64,000 bases of DNA from Halobacteriovorax sp. DA5 (GTDB taxonomy: Bacteria; Bdellovibrionota; Bacteriovoracia; Bacteriovoracales; Bacteriovoracaceae): the NCBI RefSeq assembly GCF_002903145.1, contig NZ_PPDJ01000001.1, positions 558,001 to 622,000 of the forward strand. The letters run 5' to 3'. Of the stretch, positions 42,424 to 51,827 are shown piece after piece. The notes below the pieces were generated by a model that saw only the letters and a program-made list of their open reading frames with translations, made no database searches and was not told where the DNA came from. A program made the translations under genes and the position numbers. Each line of letters opens with the position of its first letter. Positions within the stretch are counted from its first letter, which is position 1.

Positions 42424-42439
42424 AGCAATAGGTGTGCCA
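42424..42439 (-). promoter_or_regulatory. Sigma-54 promoter of the secreted protein gene
   Basis: On the minus strand TGGCAC-acctA-TTGCT matches the sigma-54 consensus TGGCAC-N5-TTGCW, with GG and GC exactly 10 nt apart. Predicted start near 42413 gives a leader of about 39 nt before the ATG at 42374, with GGGGAAA upstream of the codon. Confidence 0.85.
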
Positions 42440-42518
42440 AAAAACAGAAGGGGCAAGATATTGAATTTTCGTTGTGTTTGAAGAAACTACTGTCTATTAA
42501 ATGAACAGTGTATGAAAC

Positions 42519-45500
42519 TTATTCACAATAGAAGTGATGATTCCAACGGAAACCTTTAATAAAGCTTGAGTAGTTAGCGTCATCAGCAGTTAAGTCATCC
42601 ATTGAGTCGACAATTGAGTTATAACCTTTTAACTGAGTGTCTTCAGTAAAGTAGCCGGCCGCCGGTTGAGGATAGTAATTATCAAAGGCGCTACCTGTTC
42701 TTACTTTTCCAAGTTGACAGAAGCGGTTACCAATTTGATTTAGTTTAGATTTTACTTGATCACCATTGGCACCCTCAACAAGTGGAAATCCTGTTCTTAG
42801 ATCATAATGCTTTTCTGGATCAAGTGACATATCCGCACTTTCTGTTACGATACCTTCAGATGAGATAAATAAGTTTAGATAAGTGTTAATATTTGTCCCA
42901 CTAGGTAGACGACACTCATAAGTATTATCTTCATTTAAGACACCAAAGCCTGAACAACACATTGAGCCTGGGTCTGTAACGTTTGTCCCTAGCTTTGAAC
43001 AACACTTAAAGTCGTTGGCCGCAAAAATCTGAGGTAGGGCAATCGTTGAACCATCTGTTTTGTAATATACTTGATTATCAATTGCATCAGCTGTTCCAAT
43101 ATTTGGATCTGTTGCAGGAATTCTATCTGGATCAGTAAAGAACGGATCACTTACTTCATTATAGATACCTTCAACTAGTCGTCCTTCATTTGAAGTGTGG
43201 GCCGCAGGATTGGCCTTCTCATCATTACAACGAATGGCCTCATAAGTAACTTGTGGAACACCTAGTAACTCATATCTTTCGAAGATACTTTCGTAGTATT
43301 TTTGTCCTCCTGGAATTGTCCCAAAAGCACTCGCAGGGAAATTGTATCTAAATGATACCCATCCAATTTGCATTGGTGTCGGAGCAGACAGAAGATCATT
43401 ATTAATTCTAAAGAACATGTATCTTAAGTTATTTTCAGTAACAGTACAGTATGCCGGCTGACTAATTGAGGCCAGTGCTAGTTCGGCACCTGCTACACTT
43501 GGGCAGACAACTTCTGTCATTGCTGCTTCATCGTGTGTTGAAAGGTCTGAAAAGTCCGTCGCATCTGGATCAGTAATATAGTTAAGGATAACATCGTTAA
43601 TCGATGCACCATTAACATAGTCAGGGATGTAAATCGCAAGCGTTTGTTGCTCAAGATCATCAGCTCCAAGTGCTGGGGCAATAGGGTTATTGAATCCTGC
43701 CGGTTTAACAACCACTGGCGAATACGGGGCATTGAATGTGTCATTAAAACCAGTATTCTGGTAAAGTCCAAATGCTATCTTCGTATTAAATAGAGTTCCT
43801 TCTTCATCGGCAGGGTAGAAGCTAATACGGCCATCAATAGGTGAAGTTGTATTAATATTTTCAGGTACTGCCGCAGAGTCAGCATTAATATTTGCCTGAA
43901 TACTTCCAATAGGATCACCTGGTCTTAGCCAAACAAATGGTTGTCCTACTTCTCCATTATAAGTACGGTAACCACCAATAGCACTCATGAAAGAGTATTC
44001 CATTAGCCAGTTATTACGGTAAAGAGGTTGAAGCTCTTCACGCCATGACTTCATTGAATAGTTAAGGCACGCTAGCTTTGTTGGTGAAAGGTTTAGGCGT
44101 CCACCAGCTGTCCAGTTATTTGTTCCATCTTCAAACTTTCTAATGAAACCACCACCACAGCAATTTGAGCGTCCTGTTTCATTAATAATAAGGGCCTGAC
44201 CATTATCTGGAAGAACTCCCGGTTCTACTTTCATCTCAATTGAGCTTGTATTAAATGTCTCAGATGCTGAGTAACGAGAGTAGCGTCCTGTTGCATCAGG
44301 AGATACATTTGATGTTGTTCTCGTATTAAGAACCTCATTTTGTGAGTCATAACCAGGAAATGATGTATTTGTCTCGACTTGTGTGTACATCGTGAAGTCT
44401 TTTGAAATTTCACGACAACAACGGTTTTGACCCATATCATAGTTATAGTAACTACCCGCAAGAATCGTATTTAAAAGAGGCTCTTGTTGACTTTGGCCAC
44501 AAACGAGTTCTTCTTCCCAGTACTTTTGTTCAGCGATTGTATCACCAAAGCTAGAAGGAGAGAGTCCTCTTGCCACATCAGCATGAAGGCGGTTTGGACC
44601 ACAGTCTAAGTTAGTATGACAAACAGCTCCCGCTCTTCTAATACAGGCGTTGGCCGCGAGTGTTTCCGTTTGAAGCTGAAGGATATCTTTAATTAAACCA
44701 GCTTCAATTGATTTGAAAGATGATGTTTCATCTGTATCAACAGAAGCCGCTGAACACATATTTTGTAATACTGATGGAACATTGATTGTAGCATCTTCTA
44801 CAGTCACATAGTTTCCGTCTGTGTCGAATACTGGACATGAACGGGTACGATTAAAGCCTGTAGCATCTTCATTACAAGAAGCTATTTGAGAAATATAATC
44901 AGTACGATTCTTATTATCTTCAGACTCGTGACGACTTTCAAATCCATTAGTTGTATCTGTTGAGCGCCCTGGAACACAAAGGCCCACATCTCCTGGCCCA
45001 TAGGTACCAGTAGCTGCATATATTGAAAGGTTTGCAGCAATTGCTTGTTGAATATTTGTCGGCAGCTCTTCGCCGCGGTTACTATAAGAGATTGGTCGTC
45101 CAAGAATACTTGCAGCTTGTCCGTAAAGGATTGCTGTCGGCTCATTAGGTGAGCGAATTAGTTCTTTTGAAAAACTTGCAGAGTCCAGGGCCGCACAGTA
45201 GAAGTTTGGAGCACAAGTTAAAAGTTTTGAGTGTGTTGTCTTTTTAACATTTGTTGTCGGGCTTAATTTACAAAGTGAACCGGCCCCGCGGTAAACACAT
45301 CTCTTATTTTGACCACTACTAATATTTGTATTTAAAATAGAAGAGAGTGAAACTCCTTCTCTTGAGTAGTTATTTCTTTCAAATGCATCAATATCAAATT
45401 TTGGCCAATTGGTTTTCACATCTGTTACCTGAGCACAGGCATATTCCCATCCAAGTTTTGCAACACAATCGCTATCAACATTACAAGCATGCATATACTG

Positions 45501-47528
45501 GCAACTTGCCCCGTACCCTTGACCTGCGGCCGAAGGATCTTTTGAGAAGTCCCAGTCATAATCTGCTGCCGTTTGACCACCAAGATCTTCGACAACAGAA
45601 ACTGTATAATTTGTGTTTTGAGCAAGATCCGCAAAAGGAGCATTAATTGCTAAGAATAGTTTTTGTGTTGTCGAACGTACACGTCTTCCTGCTCCAACAG
45701 AGAACCAAGATACTCCATCAAATGAACCAATAAGGGCACCTTGATTAAAACCATACCAATCTCTTTGGTAACCGTTTACATACATTGCCGCTTGAGTTTC
45801 TAGACGGTTTCTTCTTTGCACACCTGCATCTGCATAGCTTATGTGTGAACTCGGTAGCATTGTCGGAGGGACCCAACAAGCACGTCCAAAAATTGTATCT
45901 TCATAATTTCCGTAAGTTGTATTACTGCCGATTTGGGCACGATCAGTTGTATACCCTCGCCAAGTTAACCCATAGCCTTTTGCTGTCTCTGGCTGTGAAC
46001 TAAATACCTTTTGCCAAGCATCTTGTTGACAGTAAGGGCAAGGAGTAGCGTAACCACTTGTTACCGAGACAATATAAACTTTATCAACTTCGACATCTAA
46101 GGCCTTGGCCGGTTGTGCTTGTTGAAGATCAAGTGTCATCTGACCAATAACAGCGTTCATATTATATGACGTTTCTAAAGGGCCTGCCTTGTTTGCATCA
46201 TCAAGATAGTAGAATGTATCGCCTTCTTGATTTGTTCCCTCTGGAATCTCTGATAAATCATCATAAGGAGTTCCCGCTAGAGAGAAGAAGCGGTGAGGAG
46301 CACTCTTTCCAGAAACTAAAACTGATAGGTTTTGAAATGGCCTGTCTTCATTTTCAATTACTGGAATATCACATTGAATATTTAAAATATTACCATTGGC
46401 GTCCTTTTCAGCTTTTAGGCCGTAGTCAATACAGCGAGAGTCTAGTTGAAGTTCTCCACCAATATACGTTGGCTCAAATGAACAACCACATTTTTGCCAT
46501 ACTTTCACACGCACACTATCAAGATTTGGATCACAGCTATCGAGCTGGCCAAGAAGACATTTGTAATCTTCGATATCTTTTAATAGCTGTTGATTTGCAT
46601 CATCAATTGGATCGCCATCGTTTGAATCATCGTCATCCTCTCCCGGATTAACGTTGATAGGACAGACATAGAAGAGTTCTGGATAATTTTTAAAACTATT
46701 TGCATCTTCTAAGATTTCAGCAAGAGCTGTTTTATATTCTGAACTATTTTGATCTGTTTCAGGTCTAACTTCACCGTCGATTACACATTGTCCGTTTAGA
46801 CAACAGTTATAGCCTTGTTGCTGACATGAAGTATTTGTACAACTACCACCAGGTGTTGTTGATGAGCCATTAACATTGATTGTGACAGAAAGATTCGACA
46901 GGCTAACTGAAGTACTTGGAACAGGTGAGTGCTTTAGAACACCTGCTACCGACTCATGAAGAGTGAGTGCAATAGTTGTAAAACTTGTTGAACATTCTGG
47001 GCAAATTGTAGCAAGGCTGTAAGCGGCCTCGTTTGCGTCAACTAGCACTGAAGATCCAGAGCTTGTGTAGCTTACGATATTATCTCCACCACAAAAAGCA
47101 GCATTATCACCAGCATTGGCAACATTAATTCTTAAGCTTGTTTCTTGTGATTTACTTGATTTAATTGGCGTGGCCATTAATCTAACTTGTGACTTCTTAT
47201 CCACTCCTGTAGAGCTAGCAGTATTAATAGAACCAACTAAACAGAACACTGAATTCTTTTTATCTTGTGAAACAATGTAATTATTAACAATGCCACCAAC
47301 AAGATAAATACTTCCTGTGTCGCTGGAATTTAGTGTTAGAGCACCATCGACATACTGACCTTTGGCGTACCAAGAAGGATTCGTAGGATTTTCGATAATA
47401 TAATCTGATGACTCTTGTTCTGAGTCGTTTGAATCTAGATTAGAGCGGCGATTGTTGGCCGCTTCCATACATGAAGTAAGGAGCATCAATGTGCTTATGA
47501 ATGTGAGTAAACTTACTTTAAATTTCAT
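42519..47528 (-). CDS. Giant cysteine-rich lipoprotein, 1669 residues
   Basis: It is the largest gene in the window. The signal peptide and lipobox LTSC (Cys about 20) predict outer-membrane or surface anchoring. The chain is Asn/Ser/Thr/Tyr-rich with many cysteines, including recurrent Cys-Cys pairs (NCCLNGQC near 243, RCCREIS, NCCGGGF, KCCSKLG, MCCSGFG), suggesting several small disulfide-bonded modules. Acidic linkers (GEDDDDSNDGDPIDD near 300) separate blocks. No recognised domain was seen. It follows a 190-bp promoter region and is followed by a secreted-protein gene with its own sigma-54 promoter. Surface adhesin or recognition factor is only a guess. Confidence 0.85.
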   Translation of the reverse strand: MKFKVSLLTFISTLMLLTSCMEAANNRRSNLDSNDSEQESSDYIIENPTNPSWYAKGQYVDGALTLNSSDTGSIYLVGGIVNNYIVSQDKKNSVFCLVGSINTASSTGVDKKSQVRLMATPIKSSKSQETSLRINVANAGDNAAFCGGDNIVSYTSSGSSVLVDANEAAYSLATICPECSTSFTTIALTLHESVAGVLKHSPVPSTSVSLSNLSVTINVNGSSTTPGGSCTNTSCQQQGYNCCLNGQCVIDGEVRPETDQNSSEYKTALAEILEDANSFKNYPELFYVCPINVNPGEDDDDSNDGDPIDDANQQLLKDIEDYKCLLGQLDSCDPNLDSVRVKVWQKCGCSFEPTYIGGELQLDSRCIDYGLKAEKDANGNILNIQCDIPVIENEDRPFQNLSVLVSGKSAPHRFFSLAGTPYDDLSEIPEGTNQEGDTFYYLDDANKAGPLETSYNMNAVIGQMTLDLQQAQPAKALDVEVDKVYIVSVTSGYATPCPYCQQDAWQKVFSSQPETAKGYGLTWRGYTTDRAQIGSNTTYGNYEDTIFGRACWVPPTMLPSSHISYADAGVQRRNRLETQAAMYVNGYQRDWYGFNQGALIGSFDGVSWFSVGAGRRVRSTTQKLFLAINAPFADLAQNTNYTVSVVEDLGGQTAADYDWDFSKDPSAAGQGYGASCQYMHACNVDSDCVAKLGWEYACAQVTDVKTNWPKFDIDAFERNNYSREGVSLSSILNTNISSGQNKRCVYRGAGSLCKLSPTTNVKKTTHSKLLTCAPNFYCAALDSASFSKELIRSPNEPTAILYGQAASILGRPISYSNRGEELPTNIQQAIAANLSIYAATGTYGPGDVGLCVPGRSTDTTNGFESRHESEDNKNRTDYISQIASCNEDATGFNRTRSCPVFDTDGNYVTVEDATINVPSVLQNMCSAASVDTDETSSFKSIEAGLIKDILQLQTETLAANACIRRAGAVCHTNLDCGPNRLHADVARGLSPSSFGDTIAEQKYWEEELVCGQSQQEPLLNTILAGSYYNYDMGQNRCCREISKDFTMYTQVETNTSFPGYDSQNEVLNTRTTSNVSPDATGRYSRYSASETFNTSSIEMKVEPGVLPDNGQALIINETGRSNCCGGGFIRKFEDGTNNWTAGGRLNLSPTKLACLNYSMKSWREELQPLYRNNWLMEYSFMSAIGGYRTYNGEVGQPFVWLRPGDPIGSIQANINADSAAVPENINTTSPIDGRISFYPADEEGTLFNTKIAFGLYQNTGFNDTFNAPYSPVVVKPAGFNNPIAPALGADDLEQQTLAIYIPDYVNGASINDVILNYITDPDATDFSDLSTHDEAAMTEVVCPSVAGAELALASISQPAYCTVTENNLRYMFFRINNDLLSAPTPMQIGWVSFRYNFPASAFGTIPGGQKYYESIFERYELLGVPQVTYEAIRCNDEKANPAAHTSNEGRLVEGIYNEVSDPFFTDPDRIPATDPNIGTADAIDNQVYYKTDGSTIALPQIFAANDFKCCSKLGTNVTDPGSMCCSGFGVLNEDNTYECRLPSGTNINTYLNLFISSEGIVTESADMSLDPEKHYDLRTGFPLVEGANGDQVKSKLNQIGNRFCQLGKVRTGSAFDNYYPQPAAGYFTEDTQLKGYNSIVDSMDDLTADDANYSSFIKGFRWNHHFYCE

Positions 47529-47719
47529 TGGTTTACATTTTCCTACCCATTTACTTTTCGTGAAATTCGATGCCTTTCTTTATATTAACCTGTTGATATT
47601 AAAGAAAAGGTAAGAAATACCTACTTATCGATAACTTATTGAAATAAGGAGTATTTTTAGCACTTTGGTAAGGGAGCGAACTGAATGAGACGACAAATTT
47701 TTGTGTGTTTTAGCAGATT

Positions 47720-49900
47720 CTAAAATCCATAGCCATAATTGGCGTAGAAGTCGTAAGAGCTATAGAAAGGATTATAGCTTCCACTAAACATTCTCTGATT
47801 AGAGAGATCAAGCTTTTCCATGTACCAATCATAGTACTGTTGTTGATAGGCGAGTTGTTGCTGTTGAACTCGGCCCGTGTAAATGTATCCAGGAAGTTGG
47901 GCCCTTAATTGCTGAGTAGAGATCATTGGCCCAATGAAGGCATACGAATTCTGAGCAGCATACATCGCAACTTGAGGCCAGAAGCTCTTTCTGTGCTGGC
48001 GCTTGACCATTCGTTCTGAGACAGGGTCCCAGTCGAAGTACTCATTACTTTTAAGTTCAACACTACTATCGGCAAATGATTTTGTTTTTAAGTTACACGT
48101 TCGAACATGAAGAGCTCGACAGGCATAATCAAACTCGTCGCCACGGCTATCCTCATCATTTCCACTTGCACCATTTTCGACAACAGCTCCATTACAGCGC
48201 TTGTTTTTCTTTTCATGGCAGTAATCTAGTAGGTAGCGATCAGTCATGCGAAAATCATTAGGCTCTCGCTCACCATAAAAGTAGCGAGAGTAATCCTCTG
48301 TAATAATCTTATCATCGATACCATCACTTAGTTTTGTGAGAATCGAAATACCTTCATTACCCGTTTCAAGAGCTGGCATACAAGAGATATTAGCTTCTTT
48401 AAAGCCACTACAGTTTAGCTTATAAGTTTTTAAGTTAAGGGCCTTTAGAACTTCTAAGTCCTTCATTGGTCTTGTTGTGAAAACTGCTGCAATCTGCTTC
48501 TCAACGTCACCCAGCGCTTCTTCACGCTCTTTTATCTTTTGACTTAAAGCTTCGTCATTTAATTCACTTTCAACACAGCCATATAAAATATCTGTCGTCG
48601 AACCACCCGGAGTTCCAGGGCAAAGCTCTGCAAGATTATCTGCTAAAATTTCACCAAAGTTATGATTACTCTTACTTGTTTTGTTTAAGGCAGATACTTT
48701 ATCATTAGCATCTTTTAAGAATGAATGAATTTTATTCTTAAGATCATCTCTTCTTTTTTCGTCGGCCTTCTTCTCTTCCTCGCTAGGGTAGAGTGAAATG
48801 CTATCAAGTGTATTGTAATTACCAATGGCCGCTCTAGAGTCATTGATAGCAGTTTTTATTTTTTCTAAGTCTTTACTCGCGTCACACTCTTTAATTTTCA
48901 CTCGACAGCTCTTTAGACTTGTCAGTGCTGAAGATAAGTCACTAAATGACTGATCAGAGATACCACTATCTAAGTAGAAGGAAGCATAAGAACCTTTTTC
49001 AGTATTAAAGATATTTGGATCTTCGTTATGATCAAAAGTGTCTTCGTATAATTTTAAAATTGTATTTTCGTAGTAATGCTTTAATTGATCGTTGTGCGAA
49101 AGTAAATTTAAGCTATTGCCCGAAGTGTTGATTTTTATAGAAGGAGTTCCTTCTTTTGTCGTTGTTAATGCAACATTAACAGTATCGTCCTTTAGGGCCT
49201 CTAGGTGAGCTTCTAGGAAATTGTTTGCATCATCTTCTGTTGCACTTCCAGCATAAATTTTTTGTAAGATTACACCATAGTTATTGATTGTATCCTTGGC
49301 CATATCTTCATAGCCTTGATCCATCTCAAAGTTTCCTGTGAAATCATTGAAGACCTCGCATTCTTTTTGTACGCTTGCATCTCTGCCACGACACGCAGAT
49401 TTAACATAAGAGTAGAGATCTTTCCCATTTCCATCTTTAAGATGATTAAAGAGTTTTACGAAAGCATTTTCTTCTTTGTTATTCTCAGCGATACTTGCAG
49501 CTTGCTTCTTTGCTAAGGCCGATACAGTCGAGTGAATGACTGCATACTTTGTCACAGCTTGAGTGTGTGTTTCAAGCTCTTTTAGCGCCTGTGCAGTATT
49601 AGTATCAAAGAGTTTAGCGACATCAAGTACCTCGGCTTCTTTTTTAAAGCTTAGGTATTCATTACGAATTTTCTTTAATGATCTCAAGGCCACGACTTGT
49701 GCCATTTGAGCATCGCGAATTTTTTTGAGTTCGATAAGTGTTGGAGAGTCCGCCTTATCATCTTTTTTCATTTGATCTTGTTTTTCATGGATGGCAGAGA
49801 TTTCATTTTCAAGATCTGTACACATATCAGAGGCCATCGCATTGAAGGCCAATGTACCGATAAGCACTGTATTGAAAATATTTTTAAAAAGTCTCTTCAT
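47720..49900 (-). CDS. Secreted coiled-coil protein with Tyr/Gln-rich tail
   Basis: The 726-residue protein has a signal peptide (about 1-23, ending near AMAS). Long charged helical stretches (about 25-130 and 330-480) look like coiled coils. Cysteines cluster in the C-terminal half (for example CSGFKEANISC, YACRALHVRTC). The C-terminus, after about 655, is unusually rich in Tyr and Gln, ending ANYGYGF. No family was recognised. It lies upstream of the 1669-residue lipoprotein on the same strand, about 190 bp apart, perhaps functionally linked. Confidence 0.8.
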   Translation of the reverse strand: MKRLFKNIFNTVLIGTLAFNAMASDMCTDLENEISAIHEKQDQMKKDDKADSPTLIELKKIRDAQMAQVVALRSLKKIRNEYLSFKKEAEVLDVAKLFDTNTAQALKELETHTQAVTKYAVIHSTVSALAKKQAASIAENNKEENAFVKLFNHLKDGNGKDLYSYVKSACRGRDASVQKECEVFNDFTGNFEMDQGYEDMAKDTINNYGVILQKIYAGSATEDDANNFLEAHLEALKDDTVNVALTTTKEGTPSIKINTSGNSLNLLSHNDQLKHYYENTILKLYEDTFDHNEDPNIFNTEKGSYASFYLDSGISDQSFSDLSSALTSLKSCRVKIKECDASKDLEKIKTAINDSRAAIGNYNTLDSISLYPSEEEKKADEKRRDDLKNKIHSFLKDANDKVSALNKTSKSNHNFGEILADNLAELCPGTPGGSTTDILYGCVESELNDEALSQKIKEREEALGDVEKQIAAVFTTRPMKDLEVLKALNLKTYKLNCSGFKEANISCMPALETGNEGISILTKLSDGIDDKIITEDYSRYFYGEREPNDFRMTDRYLLDYCHEKKNKRCNGAVVENGASGNDEDSRGDEFDYACRALHVRTCNLKTKSFADSSVELKSNEYFDWDPVSERMVKRQHRKSFWPQVAMYAAQNSYAFIGPMISTQQLRAQLPGYIYTGRVQQQQLAYQQQYYDWYMEKLDLSNQRMFSGSYNPFYSSYDFYANYGYGF

Positions 49901-49997
49901 CTCTTAACTTAAGTATAAAGTAATTTACACTATCTCCACTAACGCCTCTTCGACATTTCAAGTGGAAAACTTTAGTATGAGAAGTGATTTCGGAGTC

Positions 49998-51083
49998 TTA
50001 GCCGTGTCCACCGGCCATGAAGGCTTGAGTTAGATCCAATTTCTTGTGATCATTTTTTATGGCATCGAAATATTCGCGAGTTACCTTCATCGTTTCTTCG
50101 ATATCAGGTGTTTGGAACATGACATTTCTAAAGTGAGTTACATTTGGAAAGCCTGCGGCCATCCAAACGATATTCTTTCTAAGTGTGATAAGAACAGTTC
50201 TTTCTCGATCAGTGTACTCTTCCATGTATTCACGGAATCTTTCGATAACTTCAAGATAGTCACTTGGTGTGAATGTAATATCATCATCTTCGTTTAAGAA
50301 GCTCTCGAGAAAAATAAATGGATTTCTAAGAGGTCCACGTCCAAGCATCAGTGCCTGACAGCGAGTTGCCATTAGGCGCTGCTTTGTCATAGGGGCCGAG
50401 TGAAGATCTCCGTTTCCAATAATTGGCAGGGGAGATGTTTCAGCAATACTTTCTAAAAGATCCCAATTTGCTAATCCTTTATAGGCCTGAGTTCTTGTTC
50501 TACCGTGGATAGCAACGAATTCAACACCTTCTTCTTTTGCAATATGAATAACTTCCCCAGCATTAATTGAATTCTCATCCCAACCAGTTCTAATCTTAAT
50601 TGTTAAAGGTACTTCGATTGCATTCTTCATTTGGTTGAAGAATTTTCCAAGCTTAGAAGTATCTTTTAAAAGAGCAGATCCTCCGCCTTTTGTGACAACT
50701 TTACGAACAGGACAACCCATATTGATATCGATAAATTTCGGCTGTCTTTCTTCGGCCACTTTTGCGGCTTCGGCCATGGCCGTTCCATCTTCACCAAATA
50801 GCTGCAGACCAATATTCTTCTCTTGTGGGTGAATCTCAAGCATTTTCACCGTCTTTTCATTCTTGTAGTTAATCCCGTGACAGCTCACCAATTCACTTAC
50901 TGTCCCACCACATCCTAGCTCTTCCATCAATAAACGATATGGAGCTGTGCAAATACTACTCATTGGAGCAAGTAGAAGTGGTGAATCAAATGAAATATTA
51001 CCAAGTTTGACCTTTGGGCGACGTGCCATTAGAGTGTCAATCTTAGCTTGAAGAGATGGTGAAAAAGTGCGATTATTGGCCAT
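49998..51083 (-). CDS. dus: tRNA-dihydrouridine synthase
   Basis: The protein has about 361 residues and is an FMN enzyme that reduces uridine to dihydrouridine in the D-loop of tRNA. Motifs: LAPMSSICTAPYRLL (FMN binding), a VSELVSCHGI block, the catalytic Cys in INMGCPVRKV, IKIRTGWDE, IHGRTRTQAYKG, and GNGDLHS. The C-terminal helical region is present. An ATG at 51083 is preferred to an upstream TTG at 51098; neither has a clear ribosome binding site. Subfamily (A, B or C) cannot be fixed by eye. It is divergent from the HAD phosphatase gene. Confidence 0.93.
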   Translation of the reverse strand: MANNRTFSPSLQAKIDTLMARRPKVKLGNISFDSPLLLAPMSSICTAPYRLLMEELGCGGTVSELVSCHGINYKNEKTVKMLEIHPQEKNIGLQLFGEDGTAMAEAAKVAEERQPKFIDINMGCPVRKVVTKGGGSALLKDTSKLGKFFNQMKNAIEVPLTIKIRTGWDENSINAGEVIHIAKEEGVEFVAIHGRTRTQAYKGLANWDLLESIAETSPLPIIGNGDLHSAPMTKQRLMATRCQALMLGRGPLRNPFIFLESFLNEDDDITFTPSDYLEVIERFREYMEEYTDRERTVLITLRKNIVWMAAGFPNVTHFRNVMFQTPDIEETMKVTREYFDAIKNDHKKLDLTQAFMAGGHG

Positions 51084-51147
51084 GCGTTTATTTAGCAAGT
51101 AGCTAGAATTAGGTCAACATATTTCAATAATTTGGAAATAATTACTA

Positions 51148-51816
51148 ATGTTTTTTGAAAATCCAAGAGGATATATTGTTTTTGATTGCGACGGTACTTT
51201 AGTTTCATCTAAAGAGGCCGTAATCTGCGCTGTGGCCGAGATGATGACGATTATTTTAAATCGTGATGTCACGATCGAAGAGGCCCGTTCAAAATATGGG
51301 CCAGATCTTGTTTACACAGCAAATCAGTTTGGTCTTGATCCTGTGAACTCTGAACTACAAAGAAACAAGCTCATGACGACTTGGAAAGAAGTGACGGCAA
51401 AGCAGAGCAATAACTACAAACTCTTTGATGGAATGAAGAGACTAATTTTAGATCTTCTTGATCACGAATTTCAACTCTATGTTTGGACGGCACGTGATCG
51501 CAGATCAACGTTAAGAATTTTAGACGACCAAAATGTCCTTCAGCATTTTTTAGAGTTACGATGTCTTGATGATACGACTCCTAAGCCACACCCGCAGGGG
51601 TTAAGTGAGATGCTTGAAGATATGCCAAAGAATAAGATTCTTATGATTGGTGATAGCTACACGGATACTCAAGGAGCAAAGGGCTTTGGGGTTGAATCAA
51701 TTGGCGCTCTATGGGAGAGTGGGATAACTAAAGATGGCTTTGGTGAGCATAGTGCTGACTACTGGGCCACGCACCCAAGTGAATGTTTAGATATAATTTT
51801 GAATAAAATAAAATAA
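51148..51816 (+). CDS. HAD-family hydrolase
   Basis: The 222-residue protein has the phosphoglycolate phosphatase-like HAD fold: motif I FDCDGTLVS with nucleophile Asp, motif II WTARD, and motif III Lys region followed by MIGDSYTDTQGAK (motif IV). A helical cap lies between motifs I and II. It would dephosphorylate a small molecule, perhaps phosphoglycolate; the substrate is not determined. It is 11 bp upstream of ffh on the same strand, and that spacing suggests co-transcription. Confidence 0.9.
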   Translation: MFFENPRGYIVFDCDGTLVSSKEAVICAVAEMMTIILNRDVTIEEARSKYGPDLVYTANQFGLDPVNSELQRNKLMTTWKEVTAKQSNNYKLFDGMKRLILDLLDHEFQLYVWTARDRRSTLRILDDQNVLQHFLELRCLDDTTPKPHPQGLSEMLEDMPKNKILMIGDSYTDTQGAKGFGVESIGALWESGITKDGFGEHSADYWATHPSECLDIILNKIK

Positions 51817-51827
51817 GGACGACAAGA

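Noticed and set aside
46166..46651. 161-codon antisense ORF inside the giant lipoprotein gene
   Set aside because: It is a reading-frame shadow, His/Leu-rich with no ribosome binding site or domain. Several similar antisense readings in this gene were also left out.
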